Below, piece by piece: positions 27,262-36,568 of a stretch of DNA of 63,450 nt. The notes beneath the pieces are model-generated. The model saw only the letters and a list, made by a program, of their open reading frames with translations. It was not told the DNA's origin and did not search any database. The position numbers and the translations under genes are program-made. The stretch covers positions 1-63,450 of the forward strand of contig JACPAN010000022.1 of assembly GCA_016180815.1 (NCBI GenBank), read 5' to 3'. The stretch's first letter is position 1; the number at the start of each line of letters is the position of its first letter. The DNA comes from Elusimicrobiota bacterium (GTDB lineage Bacteria; Elusimicrobiota; Elusimicrobia; JACQPE01).

Positions 27262-27969
27262 TTAATTTTCGGATTGGGACAACTCTTTAAGTTTGTTGTC
27301 CGAGAGGATTCTGATGCGGTGGTCCTCGTAATCGATGACGCGCAGGCGTCTAAGCGAAGAAAGCACTTTAGTGACCATTTCCCTGGCTGTGCCCGCCAAG
27401 TCAGCCAACTCGGCGTGCGTTACGGACATGGGGATGGAGCCTCCTGATTTGCCGCCTTTGCCGTATTTTTTGGCCATTTCCAGGATTTGGCGGCAGACCC
27501 GGCCGTACAGCGAACGAAAGGTCAATGCCTCGATTTCCTCGTTGGCCCGGCGCAGGCGTTCGATCAGCGTTTTAGTGACGTTTAAGGTGAATTGAGGTTC
27601 TTCAAGAAGCAGGCGCTGAAATTCTTTGCGTGAGATGGTCAGCAGTTCGGTCTCTTCCATGGCTTGGGCGGATAAGGACCGGCCTTTTTTATCCAACAGA
27701 CTCATTTCCCCAAAAAAATCGCCTGGTTCCAAGTAAGCGAATGTTTTTTTCTTGTTGCTTTGATCGAGCCCTGAATAAATTTTAATCCGGCCTTTCATCA
27801 CCACGAACAGATGATTGCCGGCCATGCGTTTCTCGAAAATCAGGATGCCTTTGGGCACTTGATGCACGCGCGCAATGGAAGCCAGGCGCTTTAAATCAGC
27901 GCCGCCCATGCCCTCAAAAATGGAAATTTTTTTCAACAATGAAACGGCTTCGGAGTGGGCCATAGACAT
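27262..27969 (-). CDS. Crp/Fnr family transcription regulator
   Basis: 235 residues from ATG 27969 (MSMAHSEAV); ATG 27963 is equally possible, and an upstream in-frame start at 28002 would overlap the likely promoter. The cyclic-nucleotide-type beta-barrel has GNHLFVVMKGRIKIY and LEPGDFFGEMSLLDKKGRS, with the phosphate-binding FGE...R-S pattern kept. The dimer helix is followed by the HTH VTHAELADLAGTAREMVTKV, whose recognition helix retains Arg-Glu as in E. coli CRP (SRETVGR). No Fe-S cysteines of the FNR type are seen. It is divergent from the exported protease gene, with a CRP-like box between them. Confidence 0.93.
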   Translation of the reverse strand: MSMAHSEAVSLLKKISIFEGMGGADLKRLASIARVHQVPKGILIFEKRMAGNHLFVVMKGRIKIYSGLDQSNKKKTFAYLEPGDFFGEMSLLDKKGRSLSAQAMEETELLTISRKEFQRLLLEEPQFTLNVTKTLIERLRRANEEIEALTFRSLYGRVCRQILEMAKKYGKGGKSGGSIPMSVTHAELADLAGTAREMVTKVLSSLRRLRVIDYEDHRIRILSDNKLKELSQSEN

Positions 27970-27973
27970 TGTA

Positions 27974-28002
27974 AATGTACACAAGCTTATGCTCTTTCGC
28001 AA
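27974..28002 (-). promoter_or_regulatory. Candidate promoter of the crp-family gene
   Basis: On the minus strand TTGCGA (27997-28002), a 17-base spacer and TACATT (27974-27979). Predicted transcription would begin near 27967, giving an almost leaderless message starting at ATG 27963. Confidence 0.35.
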
Positions 28003-28031
28003 GAGGCAATCGCTGAATCGGGATTTTGCGA

Positions 28032-28047
28032 TGTGAGTAAAATCACC
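28032..28047. promoter_or_regulatory. CRP-type operator in the divergent region
   Basis: TGTGA-GTAAAA-TCACC, nine of ten specified positions of the CRP consensus TGTGA-N6-TCACA. It lies between the crp-family gene and the exported protease gene. Its centre is about 42 bases before the start predicted from the TATACT at 28070, the class II activator position. Confidence 0.65.
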
Positions 28048-28069
28048 GGGCCGTCTTAGGGCGGGCGCG

Positions 28070-28075
28070 TATACT
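28070..28075 (+). promoter_or_regulatory. -10 element of the protease promoter
   Basis: TATACT with no recognisable -35 hexamer at the expected spacing, as is usual for class II CRP-activated promoters. The first ATG (28087) is only 11 bases on, so the true start codon may be the downstream TTG at 28174. Confidence 0.45.
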
Positions 28076-28086
28076 TATTTGGGTTC

Positions 28087-31000
28087 ATGCCTGTTAATTT
28101 TGGTATAAACATTTCTTCCGCCGAAGCCGGCCCCTTATCCGGGGGCTTGGCGAGGCGTGGAATTGGTCGTACATTGAACAAAACCAAGCGATCATTTAAC
28201 GGGGGGATAAGCAAGTTATTGACCGCCGGCCTGCGGGCTTTGGCGGCGGGTTTCTTTTTAGGTTCGGCCCCGGCCTACGCCCAATCCCAGGCAGAGCGGG
28301 CCCAGGTTTCCTTGGATGAGTTGAACCGGCTCAAATCAAATCTTTCGGAAAAAGAACGGTCTCGTTTCCGTTTCGACGGGCAAACCCAGGAAATCCGCAG
28401 CGCTTACAATTTTAAGGCCGAGGCTCAAGCCGGCCGCGATCCTCGCGACGTGGCCGTTGACTTTATTCAAGAGAACCGCAAGCTGTTTTTTAATCCTCCC
28501 GAGGAAGCCCGCGGTTATGCCCCGGCCGCCTTCGGGCCCGCGGCGGACAACTATATTCAGCAACGCTTGGCCCTTGAGCTCGATCGCGATCATCCGAGCG
28601 CCGGTGAAAGAAATATTCTGTTTCGTGAGCGCTATGACGGCATCCCGGTTGAGTTTTCTCGTGTTTCCGCGCATTTGACCCCGGACAACCGCGTTTTTGC
28701 CGCTTTTTCCAGCCTTGATTCCGGCGTGGCCGGCGTCAACCCCAAGCCTAAAATTTCGGAAGCCGAAGCCTTAGCCGTGGTTATTCGCGAATGGGCCAAG
28801 GGTTTCCCGATCGATGCCAAGGGGCAATTGGTTTATCTTCCTAAGCGTTTCGAGGAAGCCGGGCACCCAACGAAAAAAGGCAAAACAAGACTGGCCTGGA
28901 AATTCCGCTTCCGTTTCGTTAAACCCACCCGCGATCCAAGGAAGAATCATGGTTTGTGGAGCGTGTATGTGGACGCGCATACCGGAGAATTGGTCGGAGA
29001 TATCAATGAGCTCAAATCTTTTCCGGCCAGATTGAGGCATTTTCAAAGGGATCCGAATGAAGGCGCGACAGGCATTCTTTCGACCGTTCGCGGTCTTGAG
29101 GTTGTTCAGGGGGATAATACCGGCAATTTAACGCTGATTCCCACTAATGCCTTTGGACGTTATGATTATGCCGGGTCCGGATATTTGGCCGCCAGCACGT
29201 TATTCGCGGTTTTAAGAACCACTTATGCCGCGGTGATCGATGAAAAAGGAACGAATCCTATCTATGCCGAAGGGGGAGCGGCGTGGAGTTTCGTCAATGT
29301 TTCTTCGGCAAGCGCATCGCCTTATCCGGTCAGCAGCCGGCTTCTTCAGCAATATATATGCCCGGATCGAACCGTTTTTTCAAATGTCCGTTTCAGCGCC
29401 TTTGACGTCGGTTTTCAACCGACGGAGGATTCTGGCGGGCAGGAAGATTTGGATTTTGTCGAGGTTTTGCAGTCGACCGGGCATCGGCGTTTGGCGGTTT
29501 ACACCGGCCAGAATAAGGGTTCGTTCACAACATTTTCCACAACCGGGACTCAGCTTGATCTTCGCCTCGTGTCCAACGCCACCGACGGCAGCGGCAATGA
29601 AGGGGGCTATCAGGTTAATCGAATCAATTGTTTGGTTCAAAACGCCAATGTCAATTTGGCTGCTTTGCCGGATTTGCGGTTTTTTGATTCGGACGGCGTG
29701 TTGATTTCAAGCAATATCGCGACGCCGGCGACAGCGGCGCATAACGAAGACGAGGCCTATGCCGTTGCCATCGATCATTTGGGACGCATTGTCGTGGCCG
29801 GCGCCAGCGACAACGACACCAGCAATGATTTGATTGTGATGAGGTTTTATGCGGACGGCACATTGGACACGAGTTTTTCCAACGGCGACGCGGACGGGGT
29901 CAACGGCGTGTTTGTTTTTAATGGCTCCGGCAATGGCGCCGATGAAGCCAGAGGGATGGCCATCGATTCTTCAGGCCGTATTCTGGTAGCGGGTTTTTTG
30001 ACGGCAGCGAATCAGGACGCGGCTGTTTGGAGGCTCAGCGCAGACGGCATTCTAGATACCACTTTCTCCAACGGCGACGCGGACGGCGTCGACGGCGTTT
30101 ATATTTATAACGGGGCGGGGAACGGCACCGATCAAGCCAATGCCATTACCATTGATTCTTCCGGGCGTATTTTGGTGGCGGGCTTTCTCCAAAGCGCAAC
30201 CAATCGGGACATGGCCGTGTGGAGGCTTTCCTCCAACGGGCTGCTTGACACGGCATTTGCAACTGCAGGAGAAGATGGGGTGTTCAGCTATAACGGGGCG
30301 GGGGATGATTCTGATGAGGGTAATGCCATCGTTGTCCTTTCCTCCGGGCCGATTATTGTCGCTGGTTACACGGAACGATTGTCTGCAACCAATGAAGATA
30401 TGGCGGTGTGGAGACTGAATTCCAGCGGTATTTTGGACACTAGTTTTTCTAACGGCGACGCGGATGGGATTAATGGGGTTTTTGCCTATGATGCGGGTCC
30501 CGATGATGAGCGCGGTCAGGGCGTGGTTGTGGATTCTTTGGGCCGCATTATCGTAGCCGGGTATAGCGAACGTTTGACCGATGGCAACGAAGACATTGCC
30601 GTATGGAGGTTATCGGCAAGCGGTTTGATTGACACTTCATTTGGGAGCAGCGGGCTGTTCGCCGTTGACGGCGGGCAAGACGATGATCGCGGGCACGCCG
30701 TCACGCTTGACTCATCGGGGCGCATTTTAGTCGCGGGGTTCGCTGACAGAGCCTCAGTGAGCAACGAAGATTTGGTTGTTTTGAGAATTTTAGATACCGG
30801 TTCTATCGACACTTCTTTCGGGAGCAGCGGGTTATTCGGCTATGAGGGCGGAATTGGTCAGGATAGAGGGCAGTCTCTGGTCATGGATCCTTTTGGGCGT
30901 CCTCTTGTTGCCGGATTCAGCGAGGCGGGCGTCATTGGGAATAATGATTTGACGCTGATCAGGCTCGATGCCAACGGCGCGCTGAATGTCGTGACTTCCA

Positions 31001-32763
31001 ATGCCCTGAAGCATATTGAAGAAATGCACGGGTATTTTACCGCCGGAAGCGAGCGGTACAATGCCGTTCTTTCCACTCGCCCCGCGGTTATTCATGTTAA
31101 TTTCGGCGATGAGCTGGTCAACGCTTTTTTTGATCCTGAAACGGATATCCTGGCGTTCGGCGAGGGCGGGGACTTGAATTTCAACCGCAATATCGCCTTG
31201 GCTACGGATGTTATTTACCATGAATACACGCATTTGGTCGTCGATCATATTTACAATATCGCGAATTTCGGCCAGGACGGCGCCATTTCCGAAGCTTACT
31301 CGGACTTTTTCGCGCTCGACGCCTTCAATGTCAATTATCCTGCGCTGGGCAAAACAACGTTCGGCGATTTCGCGTTTCCCGATCGAGCGGAGCTTGAACT
31401 TTTTTTGGTGCGCGAGTTAAATCAAAGCTCCAAGAAAAAATATCCGAATGACTGGGTTGGCGAAATTCATGACGACAGCTTGATTCTTTCGGGCGCTTTG
31501 TGGGACTTGCGCACGGCTTTGGGTCCGAGCTTGACCAAGAATTTGGTTCGGGATGCGATGTTTTATTTTCCGGACAGCTTCCAGTCTTTTTATGAGGCTT
31601 TGATTACCACCAGCGCCGGCCGCTTCGACAGCACGATCACCTCCATCTTCAATAATCACGGCATCGGCTCCTGGGCCATTTCCGGGGCCGACACATTCGA
31701 GCCCAATGACGGTTTTCAAACCGCCACGGCATTGGCCTCCGGCGTCAATAAAAAGGCCACGATTTTTCCGGCCGGCGATTTGGACTATTACCGGCTGGTC
31801 GCGGGCGCAGGGCCCGTCACAATCACCCTTAAGAGACCTCTTGATCCTCAATCTTTTCTTTATTTTGCTTACGGCTTTTTCGTTTACGATATTAATCGTC
31901 TGACCGTCGGGCAAGCGATGCCGGAGGCGGTGTTCGAGCTGCCTGCTTCTGGCGGCAAATTTAATTCCGCGGTGGGCGAGCAAAACGCGAGCGTGACCTT
32001 AAACTTGGCTGCCCCCCAGCTTCTTTATGTGGCGGTTTCCGCGCCCATTCTTGAGAATTCAAACGACACCACGAATTCGTCTTCCCTGCAATACGAATTA
32101 TTCCCCAGCTTTAACGCGCCCGTCGGGTCCATCTCCGGGAATCAGGTTTCCGCCTCCATGGCGGATCAAAGAAATATCAGGTATACGGCTTTAGGCTTGA
32201 CCGGTTATGAGGTCGAGCAGGCGACCGAAGCCGTCGTCGATCATGTGGATATTCTGGATCATAATATGACCAAGCTCAGCGAAGCCTCGGCCTCTTTCCT
32301 GACCGTGACCACGACCACGGTATTGCCCGGGCGTCTCGAGGGAGTCGTGACCCTGCCCGCTAATTTCTTCGACCGGTATCCTTCCGTGGGCACGATTCAT
32401 ATGGAGATGTTCGTCCGCAATGCCTTGGGCCGCGTTTATTCCGTGGGCGTCTCCAATCCCATCAAGGTTTTCTCGGATACGGCCAAGCTGACCGCTTACA
32501 ACAATATTTTCAATCCTGTCCGGGGTCAGCGCGCCACGCTCAAATATTCCAGCACCGGCTCCGGGCGTTATCGTTTGGCCATTTACACCATAAACGGAGA
32601 TTTAGTGCGCATGCTGGTGGATCGCGAGGAGGAAGCGGGATTATCCTCGGTTGACTGGGATGGGCGCAACGGGGCGGGCGAGATGGTGGCCAGCGGCATC
32701 TATTTCGTGCATTTGGAAGGTCCGAGCATTAAACAGACGCAAAAAATCGTGGTGGTCAAATAA
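28087..32763 (+). CDS. Exported M36-like metalloprotease with delta-60 repeats and FlgD-like sorting domain
   Basis: 1,558 residues. A basic leader precedes the signal segment ending APAYAQ near residue 65; TTG 28174 may be the real start. Order of parts: FTP/PepSY-type propeptide (~70-300); beta domain with CPDRTVFSN-type strands; seven ~60-residue repeats with GRILVAG signatures (555-968); zinc protease domain with HEYTH at 1045-1049 and Glu1069 in AISEAYSDF; PPC-like domain (~1198-1330); and C-terminal FlgD-like/type-9 sorting domain ending GIYFVHLEGP to VVVK. It is synthesised as a zymogen and most likely secreted to the cell surface. It shares one base with the PorV-like gene behind it. 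The domains are clear; the substrate is unknown. Confidence 0.93.
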   Translation: MPVNFGINISSAEAGPLSGGLARRGIGRTLNKTKRSFNGGISKLLTAGLRALAAGFFLGSAPAYAQSQAERAQVSLDELNRLKSNLSEKERSRFRFDGQTQEIRSAYNFKAEAQAGRDPRDVAVDFIQENRKLFFNPPEEARGYAPAAFGPAADNYIQQRLALELDRDHPSAGERNILFRERYDGIPVEFSRVSAHLTPDNRVFAAFSSLDSGVAGVNPKPKISEAEALAVVIREWAKGFPIDAKGQLVYLPKRFEEAGHPTKKGKTRLAWKFRFRFVKPTRDPRKNHGLWSVYVDAHTGELVGDINELKSFPARLRHFQRDPNEGATGILSTVRGLEVVQGDNTGNLTLIPTNAFGRYDYAGSGYLAASTLFAVLRTTYAAVIDEKGTNPIYAEGGAAWSFVNVSSASASPYPVSSRLLQQYICPDRTVFSNVRFSAFDVGFQPTEDSGGQEDLDFVEVLQSTGHRRLAVYTGQNKGSFTTFSTTGTQLDLRLVSNATDGSGNEGGYQVNRINCLVQNANVNLAALPDLRFFDSDGVLISSNIATPATAAHNEDEAYAVAIDHLGRIVVAGASDNDTSNDLIVMRFYADGTLDTSFSNGDADGVNGVFVFNGSGNGADEARGMAIDSSGRILVAGFLTAANQDAAVWRLSADGILDTTFSNGDADGVDGVYIYNGAGNGTDQANAITIDSSGRILVAGFLQSATNRDMAVWRLSSNGLLDTAFATAGEDGVFSYNGAGDDSDEGNAIVVLSSGPIIVAGYTERLSATNEDMAVWRLNSSGILDTSFSNGDADGINGVFAYDAGPDDERGQGVVVDSLGRIIVAGYSERLTDGNEDIAVWRLSASGLIDTSFGSSGLFAVDGGQDDDRGHAVTLDSSGRILVAGFADRASVSNEDLVVLRILDTGSIDTSFGSSGLFGYEGGIGQDRGQSLVMDPFGRPLVAGFSEAGVIGNNDLTLIRLDANGALNVVTSNALKHIEEMHGYFTAGSERYNAVLSTRPAVIHVNFGDELVNAFFDPETDILAFGEGGDLNFNRNIALATDVIYHEYTHLVVDHIYNIANFGQDGAISEAYSDFFALDAFNVNYPALGKTTFGDFAFPDRAELELFLVRELNQSSKKKYPNDWVGEIHDDSLILSGALWDLRTALGPSLTKNLVRDAMFYFPDSFQSFYEALITTSAGRFDSTITSIFNNHGIGSWAISGADTFEPNDGFQTATALASGVNKKATIFPAGDLDYYRLVAGAGPVTITLKRPLDPQSFLYFAYGFFVYDINRLTVGQAMPEAVFELPASGGKFNSAVGEQNASVTLNLAAPQLLYVAVSAPILENSNDTTNSSSLQYELFPSFNAPVGSISGNQVSASMADQRNIRYTALGLTGYEVEQATEAVVDHVDILDHNMTKLSEASASFLTVTTTTVLPGRLEGVVTLPANFFDRYPSVGTIHMEMFVRNALGRVYSVGVSNPIKVFSDTAKLTAYNNIFNPVRGQRATLKYSSTGSGRYRLAIYTINGDLVRMLVDREEEAGLSSVDWDGRNGAGEMVASGIYFVHLEGPSIKQTQKIVVVK
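29749..30990 (+). repeat. Seven delta-60 coding repeats
   Basis: Seven units of about 180 bases within the protease gene, each encoding a (S/L)GRI-(L/I/V)-VAG strand, a WRL or MRF strand and an LDTSF turn. Near-identical DNA (for example AACGGCGACGCGGA) recurs in units 1, 2 and 4, indicating recent internal duplication or conversion. Confidence 0.85.
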
Positions 32764-33758
32764 TGAGAGCGCTCGCTGTTGTGACCGCCTTCGGCATCGC
32801 CGCCCTTGTTCCTCTTGAGGCCAAGGAAACAGCCGGAACATTTGCCGGGACTTTTCTTTTGGTTCCGACCGGCGTGCGTTCCATGGGCATGGGGGATACG
32901 GGCGTGGCCTTGGCTTACGGCTCAAACGGCTCCATTTACAATCCGGCCACCGTGGCCCGCTCCAATTACTCGGACGTGGCTTTTTCACAGCAGAATCTAT
33001 TGACCGATTCCACGCTCGCTTTTTTGGGCTATGCCCAGCCTTTGGATTTTCGCGGGTTCAGCGAATTAGGCGGCGTTTCGATTTTTACCACGTTGCGCCA
33101 TGTGGATCACGGAAAAATAGAAGCCAATTATTTAAAGCCCGACGGCAGCCTTGACCGCACCGAAACCCTGACCGCAGGGCGCGATATTGCCTGGAGTTTC
33201 GGCTACGCGGAGTATTTTTTAAAGGGCGGCTTCGGCGACGGCGCTTTTTCGGAAGGCATCCACAGCTTGGGCATGACGCTCACCGCCATCAATTCCGAGC
33301 TGGCCGGCCAATATGAGGCCAATGCCGTGGGCGTCAGCCTCGGTTATTTGGGCAATTTTGAAAAATTAAGCCTGGGCCTGTCATTGGCAAATTTCGGCAC
33401 CGGATTGAAATACATTCAAGACAGCGACCCGTTGCCGCTGGTGGCTCGAGCCGGAGCCGCGTATCCTTTTCAGATTACCGAGTACATCCGCTTGCTTTTT
33501 GCTTATGATTTGGTTCATGAAGAACGTTCCTTCCATCAGCGCGGCGGAGCGGAGTTGAATATCGGCAAATTATTCGCGCTTCGGGGCGGCTGGCGTCTTG
33601 AGCGGGAGTCATTCCGGGGCGGGCCCACCTTCGGTTTCGGCTTGGATACGGGCCGGTTCTTCGCGGATTACGCGTTCGGCTGGTACGGGGATCTCGAGGA
33701 GACGCATCGCATGCTGGTCGGATTCCGTTTCTCGCACCATCCTTTCCATTATCACTAG
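32763..33758 (+). CDS. PorV/PorQ-like outer-membrane protein
   Basis: 331 residues with a short signal peptide. Family landmarks are GVRSMGMGDTGVALAYGSNG, followed by IYNPATVARS and then repeated barrel strands (FLGYAQPLDF, LGMTLTAIN, VGVSLGYLGNFEKLSLGLSL) and an aromatic C-terminus. PorV-type barrels carry or dock type-9 secretion substrates; related proteins occur beside FlgD-domain substrates in many non-Bacteroidota phyla. The ATG overlaps the protease stop codon by one base, so carrier and cargo are probably cotranslated. No core type-9 motor genes (porK, L, M, N, sov) are in the window. Confidence 0.9.
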   Translation: MRALAVVTAFGIAALVPLEAKETAGTFAGTFLLVPTGVRSMGMGDTGVALAYGSNGSIYNPATVARSNYSDVAFSQQNLLTDSTLAFLGYAQPLDFRGFSELGGVSIFTTLRHVDHGKIEANYLKPDGSLDRTETLTAGRDIAWSFGYAEYFLKGGFGDGAFSEGIHSLGMTLTAINSELAGQYEANAVGVSLGYLGNFEKLSLGLSLANFGTGLKYIQDSDPLPLVARAGAAYPFQITEYIRLLFAYDLVHEERSFHQRGGAELNIGKLFALRGGWRLERESFRGGPTFGFGLDTGRFFADYAFGWYGDLEETHRMLVGFRFSHHPFHYH

Positions 33759-33769
33759 CCGGAGCGTTC

Positions 33770-34945
33770 GTGCCTAAAAAAATTCTTTTTGTGTTCGGGA
33801 CTCGCCCCGAAGCCATTAAGCTGGCTCCCGTGATCCGCGCGTTCGAAAAAGAAGCGGCGTTCCGCGCCGTGGTCTGCGTCACCGGACAGCACCGGCAAAT
33901 GCTCGATCAAGTGATTTTTGCCTTCCGCCTGCGCGTTGATCATGATTTATCCATTATGACCGGGAATCAAACCTTGGCGGATATCACCACCGGCGCCTTA
34001 AACGGATTGGCCGATCTCTATCGCAAAATCCGCCCTGATTTGGTCATGGTTCAGGGTGATACGACCACGGTGATGGCCGGCGCGTTGGCGGCTTTTTATT
34101 TGAAAATTCCCGTGGGCCACGTGGAAGCCGGGCTGCGGTCCTTTGATTTGGCTAATCCTTTTCCCGAAGAAATGAACCGCATTATGGCGGATCGCGTCGC
34201 CGCCCTTCATTTCGCGCCCACACGCTTGGCCAAGCGCAATTTGATCAAGGAAGGGATCGGCCGCAAGACAATCACCGTCACTGGAAACACGGTGGTCGAT
34301 GCCTTGGCCGGCATCCGTAATCAAACCCGCGACTTCTCTGATGCATCGCTGCGCCGGTTGTTCGGCGGTCGGGGCATGATGGGCCGCGCATCGCGCCTGA
34401 TTTTATTGACCGCTCATCGCCGGGAGAATTTCGGCCGTCCTCTGGAGGAAATCTGTAAGGCGATTGCGGCTTTGGCGCGCCGGTATCAGGACGCCGTGGT
34501 CGTGTATCCGGTTCATCTCAATCCCAATGTTCAGCGGACGGCCCGCCGGATGCTTAAAGGCGTTTCGCGAGTCACGCTGACCGCGCCTCTCGATTACATG
34601 GATTTGATCGAGCTTTTGCGCCGGTCGTACCTTGTGCTGACGGATTCCGGCGGCATTCAGGAAGAGGCCCCGGCCTTCGGCAAGCCGGTGTTGATTTTGC
34701 GGCGCGTGACCGAGCGCCCTGAGGCCGTTGCCGCCGGATGCGCCCGGGTCATCGGCGAGGTCACCTCTCAAAATATCCTCAAGGCGGTCCGTCCGCTTTT
34801 TGAACAACCGTCGGCCTATCGCGCGATGGCGCGCGTCCGCAATCCTTTCGGCGACGGCCGGGCGTCTTGGCGCATTGTCCAGGCGACGCGCCGTTTTTTC
34901 GGCCTTTCGGCCGACGTCGCGGAGTTTGTCCCGGGCCGCTCATAA
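33770..34945 (+). CDS. wecB: UDP-N-acetylglucosamine 2-epimerase (non-hydrolysing)
   Basis: 391 residues from a GTG start. Motifs: FGTRPEAIKLAPVI, VCVTGQHRQML, VMVQGDTTTVMAGALAA, GHVEAGLRSFDL with PFPEEMNR, LTAHRRENFGRP and TDSGGIQEEAPAFGKPVLIL. It interconverts UDP-GlcNAc and UDP-ManNAc for surface polysaccharide. It lies 11 bases after the PorV-like gene. A neighbouring gmhA is consistent with lipopolysaccharide or capsule synthesis. Several bacterial WecB enzymes are allosterically regulated by UDP-GlcNAc; this cannot be judged here. Confidence 0.96.
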   Translation: MPKKILFVFGTRPEAIKLAPVIRAFEKEAAFRAVVCVTGQHRQMLDQVIFAFRLRVDHDLSIMTGNQTLADITTGALNGLADLYRKIRPDLVMVQGDTTTVMAGALAAFYLKIPVGHVEAGLRSFDLANPFPEEMNRIMADRVAALHFAPTRLAKRNLIKEGIGRKTITVTGNTVVDALAGIRNQTRDFSDASLRRLFGGRGMMGRASRLILLTAHRRENFGRPLEEICKAIAALARRYQDAVVVYPVHLNPNVQRTARRMLKGVSRVTLTAPLDYMDLIELLRRSYLVLTDSGGIQEEAPAFGKPVLILRRVTERPEAVAAGCARVIGEVTSQNILKAVRPLFEQPSAYRAMARVRNPFGDGRASWRIVQATRRFFGLSADVAEFVPGRS

Positions 34946-34973
34946 AACAGCATTCATTTGGGATAATCCACAC

Positions 34974-35618
34974 GTGCGCCGGGGTTTTTTTCTTGTTTTC
35001 GAAGGCATCGATAAATGCGGGAAATCAACGCAGGCCCGCTTGCTGGCCGGCGCTTTTAAACGCCTTGGCATCCCTCTGATTTTAACGCGAGAGCCCGGAG
35101 GGACCGTTCTCGGCGAGCAAATCAGGCGCATCCTTCTTTATTTTAAAGGGAACGTTTCCCCCATGGCCGAGCTTTTGCTTTATGAGGCCAGCCGGGCCGA
35201 ACATGTTGCCTCCAAAGTGGCGCCGGCTTTGCGCCAAGGCAAATTGGTGATTTGCGACCGGTTTACGCTGGCGACTTTGGCTTATCAGGCGGCCGGGCGA
35301 GGCTTGAACCTGTCCTTGGTCGACCGTTTAAATCATTGGGCTGCTTTCGGCATTAAGCCGGATTTGACCGTTGTGCTCGACCTGCCCGTTTCCGTGTCCT
35401 TGAAACGCATGGGCCGCAAGCGCGATCGCATGGAACAGAAAGCCGCTTTTATGAAGAAAGTCCGGCGCGCGTATATTGAATTAAGCCGCCGGCGGTCCGA
35501 TATTTTTTTGGTGCCCGCCGACGAGCCGGTCGACCGGCTTCGTGAAACCATCGAGCATTTGATCAAGCGCCATCCGAAATTCCGGCGATTCGCAAAGAGC
35601 CGGAGGCTGTTTCAGTGA
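34974..35618 (+). CDS. tmk: Thymidylate kinase
   Basis: 214 residues from GTG 34974; the frame is open further upstream, but that part overlaps wecB in another frame and has no family similarity. P-loop FEGIDKCGKSTQA, the DR-type TREPGGTVLGEQIR loop, VICDRFTLATLAYQ and DLTVVLDLPVSVSLKRM are visible. It phosphorylates dTMP to dTDP. The end overlaps holB by GTGA, a common tmk-holB pairing that links nucleotide supply and the replisome. Confidence 0.94.
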   Translation: MRRGFFLVFEGIDKCGKSTQARLLAGAFKRLGIPLILTREPGGTVLGEQIRRILLYFKGNVSPMAELLLYEASRAEHVASKVAPALRQGKLVICDRFTLATLAYQAAGRGLNLSLVDRLNHWAAFGIKPDLTVVLDLPVSVSLKRMGRKRDRMEQKAAFMKKVRRAYIELSRRRSDIFLVPADEPVDRLRETIEHLIKRHPKFRRFAKSRRLFQ

Positions 35619-36568
35619 GTTTCTCAGGCATCATCGGTCAAGAACGGGCCGCTGGAATTTTGGGGAAGCTGTGGGCGAGCGGCGCGCGCCCACAATTTCT
35701 ATTATTTTTAGGGTTGTCTGGAGTGGGCCGCAAGCGCGGGGCTTCGGCCTGGGCCCAGGCCCTGTTATGCCGGGAGCCGGACCCCTTAGACGGCGCCTGC
35801 GGCCGCTGCCCTAGCTGCGCGCAAGCGGCCAAAGGCGTGCACCCGGACTGTGTTACTGTTGATTTGGCGTATCAGGAGCAGCGTTCCGGCAAGGGGACGT
35901 CAGCGCAGCATTTGGGCGTGGACACGCTGCGCGAAACCGTTTCCATGCTCAGGCGCCGGCCGTTTTCCGGCGCCCATTCCGTTTGCATCATTGACGGCGC
36001 CGAGGATTTGACCCCGGCGGCTCAGGTGGCGCTGTTGAAAATTCTCGAAGAAAGCCCGGCGCACTGCCATTGGCTCTGGGTGGCTGTCTCCGAAGACCGC
36101 CTGTTGCCCACCATCGTTTCCAGGGCCGGCATGAAAATTTATTTTCAGCCGCTGGCTGAAGACGCGCTGACCGTTATTTTGACGCGCCAATTCGGCCTCA
36201 GCGAAGAGCGGGCCCGGCGCACGGCACGGGCCAGCCACGGTTCTTTAGAGCAGGCGGCCCGGATGATCGAACAAGGCGGATTGCCCGATCATCAAGACGA
36301 CAGGGCTCCCGGTTACTCGCCGCATGAGGCCTATAATTTATCCCAGCGCACGGCCCGTTTCAAAAATGCGGCTTCGGCGAGGAAAGAAGTGGCCGGGTTT
36401 ATGGATGAGTTGGAAGCCGGGGTGTTGAATTTGTGGCGGCGCCGCCCGACGCGCGGTCATTTTCAAAAACTCGAGGCATTATTGCAAGCCCGCAGGCAGC
36501 TTGACGCCAATGTGACGCCGGCTTTGGTTCTGGAACGTTTGCTGTTGGCGTTCGATGAAAAAAATTGA
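35615..36568 (+). CDS. holB: DNA polymerase III delta prime subunit
   Basis: 317 residues, a clamp-loader subunit. It starts FSGIIGQERAAGILGKL. The P-loop is altered to GLSGVGRKRGAS, with the canonical lysine replaced by Arg, consistent with delta prime being a non-ATP-binding stator. Four cysteines of the zinc module are present (LLCREP, GACGRC, PSCAQA), followed by VCIIDGAEDLTPAAQVALLK and LLKILEE, then SRA. It starts at GTG 35615, overlapping tmk by 4 bases. Confidence 0.9.
   Translation: MSFSGIIGQERAAGILGKLWASGARPQFLLFLGLSGVGRKRGASAWAQALLCREPDPLDGACGRCPSCAQAAKGVHPDCVTVDLAYQEQRSGKGTSAQHLGVDTLRETVSMLRRRPFSGAHSVCIIDGAEDLTPAAQVALLKILEESPAHCHWLWVAVSEDRLLPTIVSRAGMKIYFQPLAEDALTVILTRQFGLSEERARRTARASHGSLEQAARMIEQGGLPDHQDDRAPGYSPHEAYNLSQRTARFKNAASARKEVAGFMDELEAGVLNLWRRRPTRGHFQKLEALLQARRQLDANVTPALVLERLLLAFDEKN

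Noticed and set aside
28087-33758. Complete type IX secretion locus
   Set aside because: Only a PorV-like protein and one sorting-domain protein are present; no motor or translocon genes seen.
34728-34973. N-terminal extension of thymidylate kinase
   Set aside because: It overlaps wecB in another frame and adds sequence absent from the family; GTG 34974 begins right before the conserved strand.
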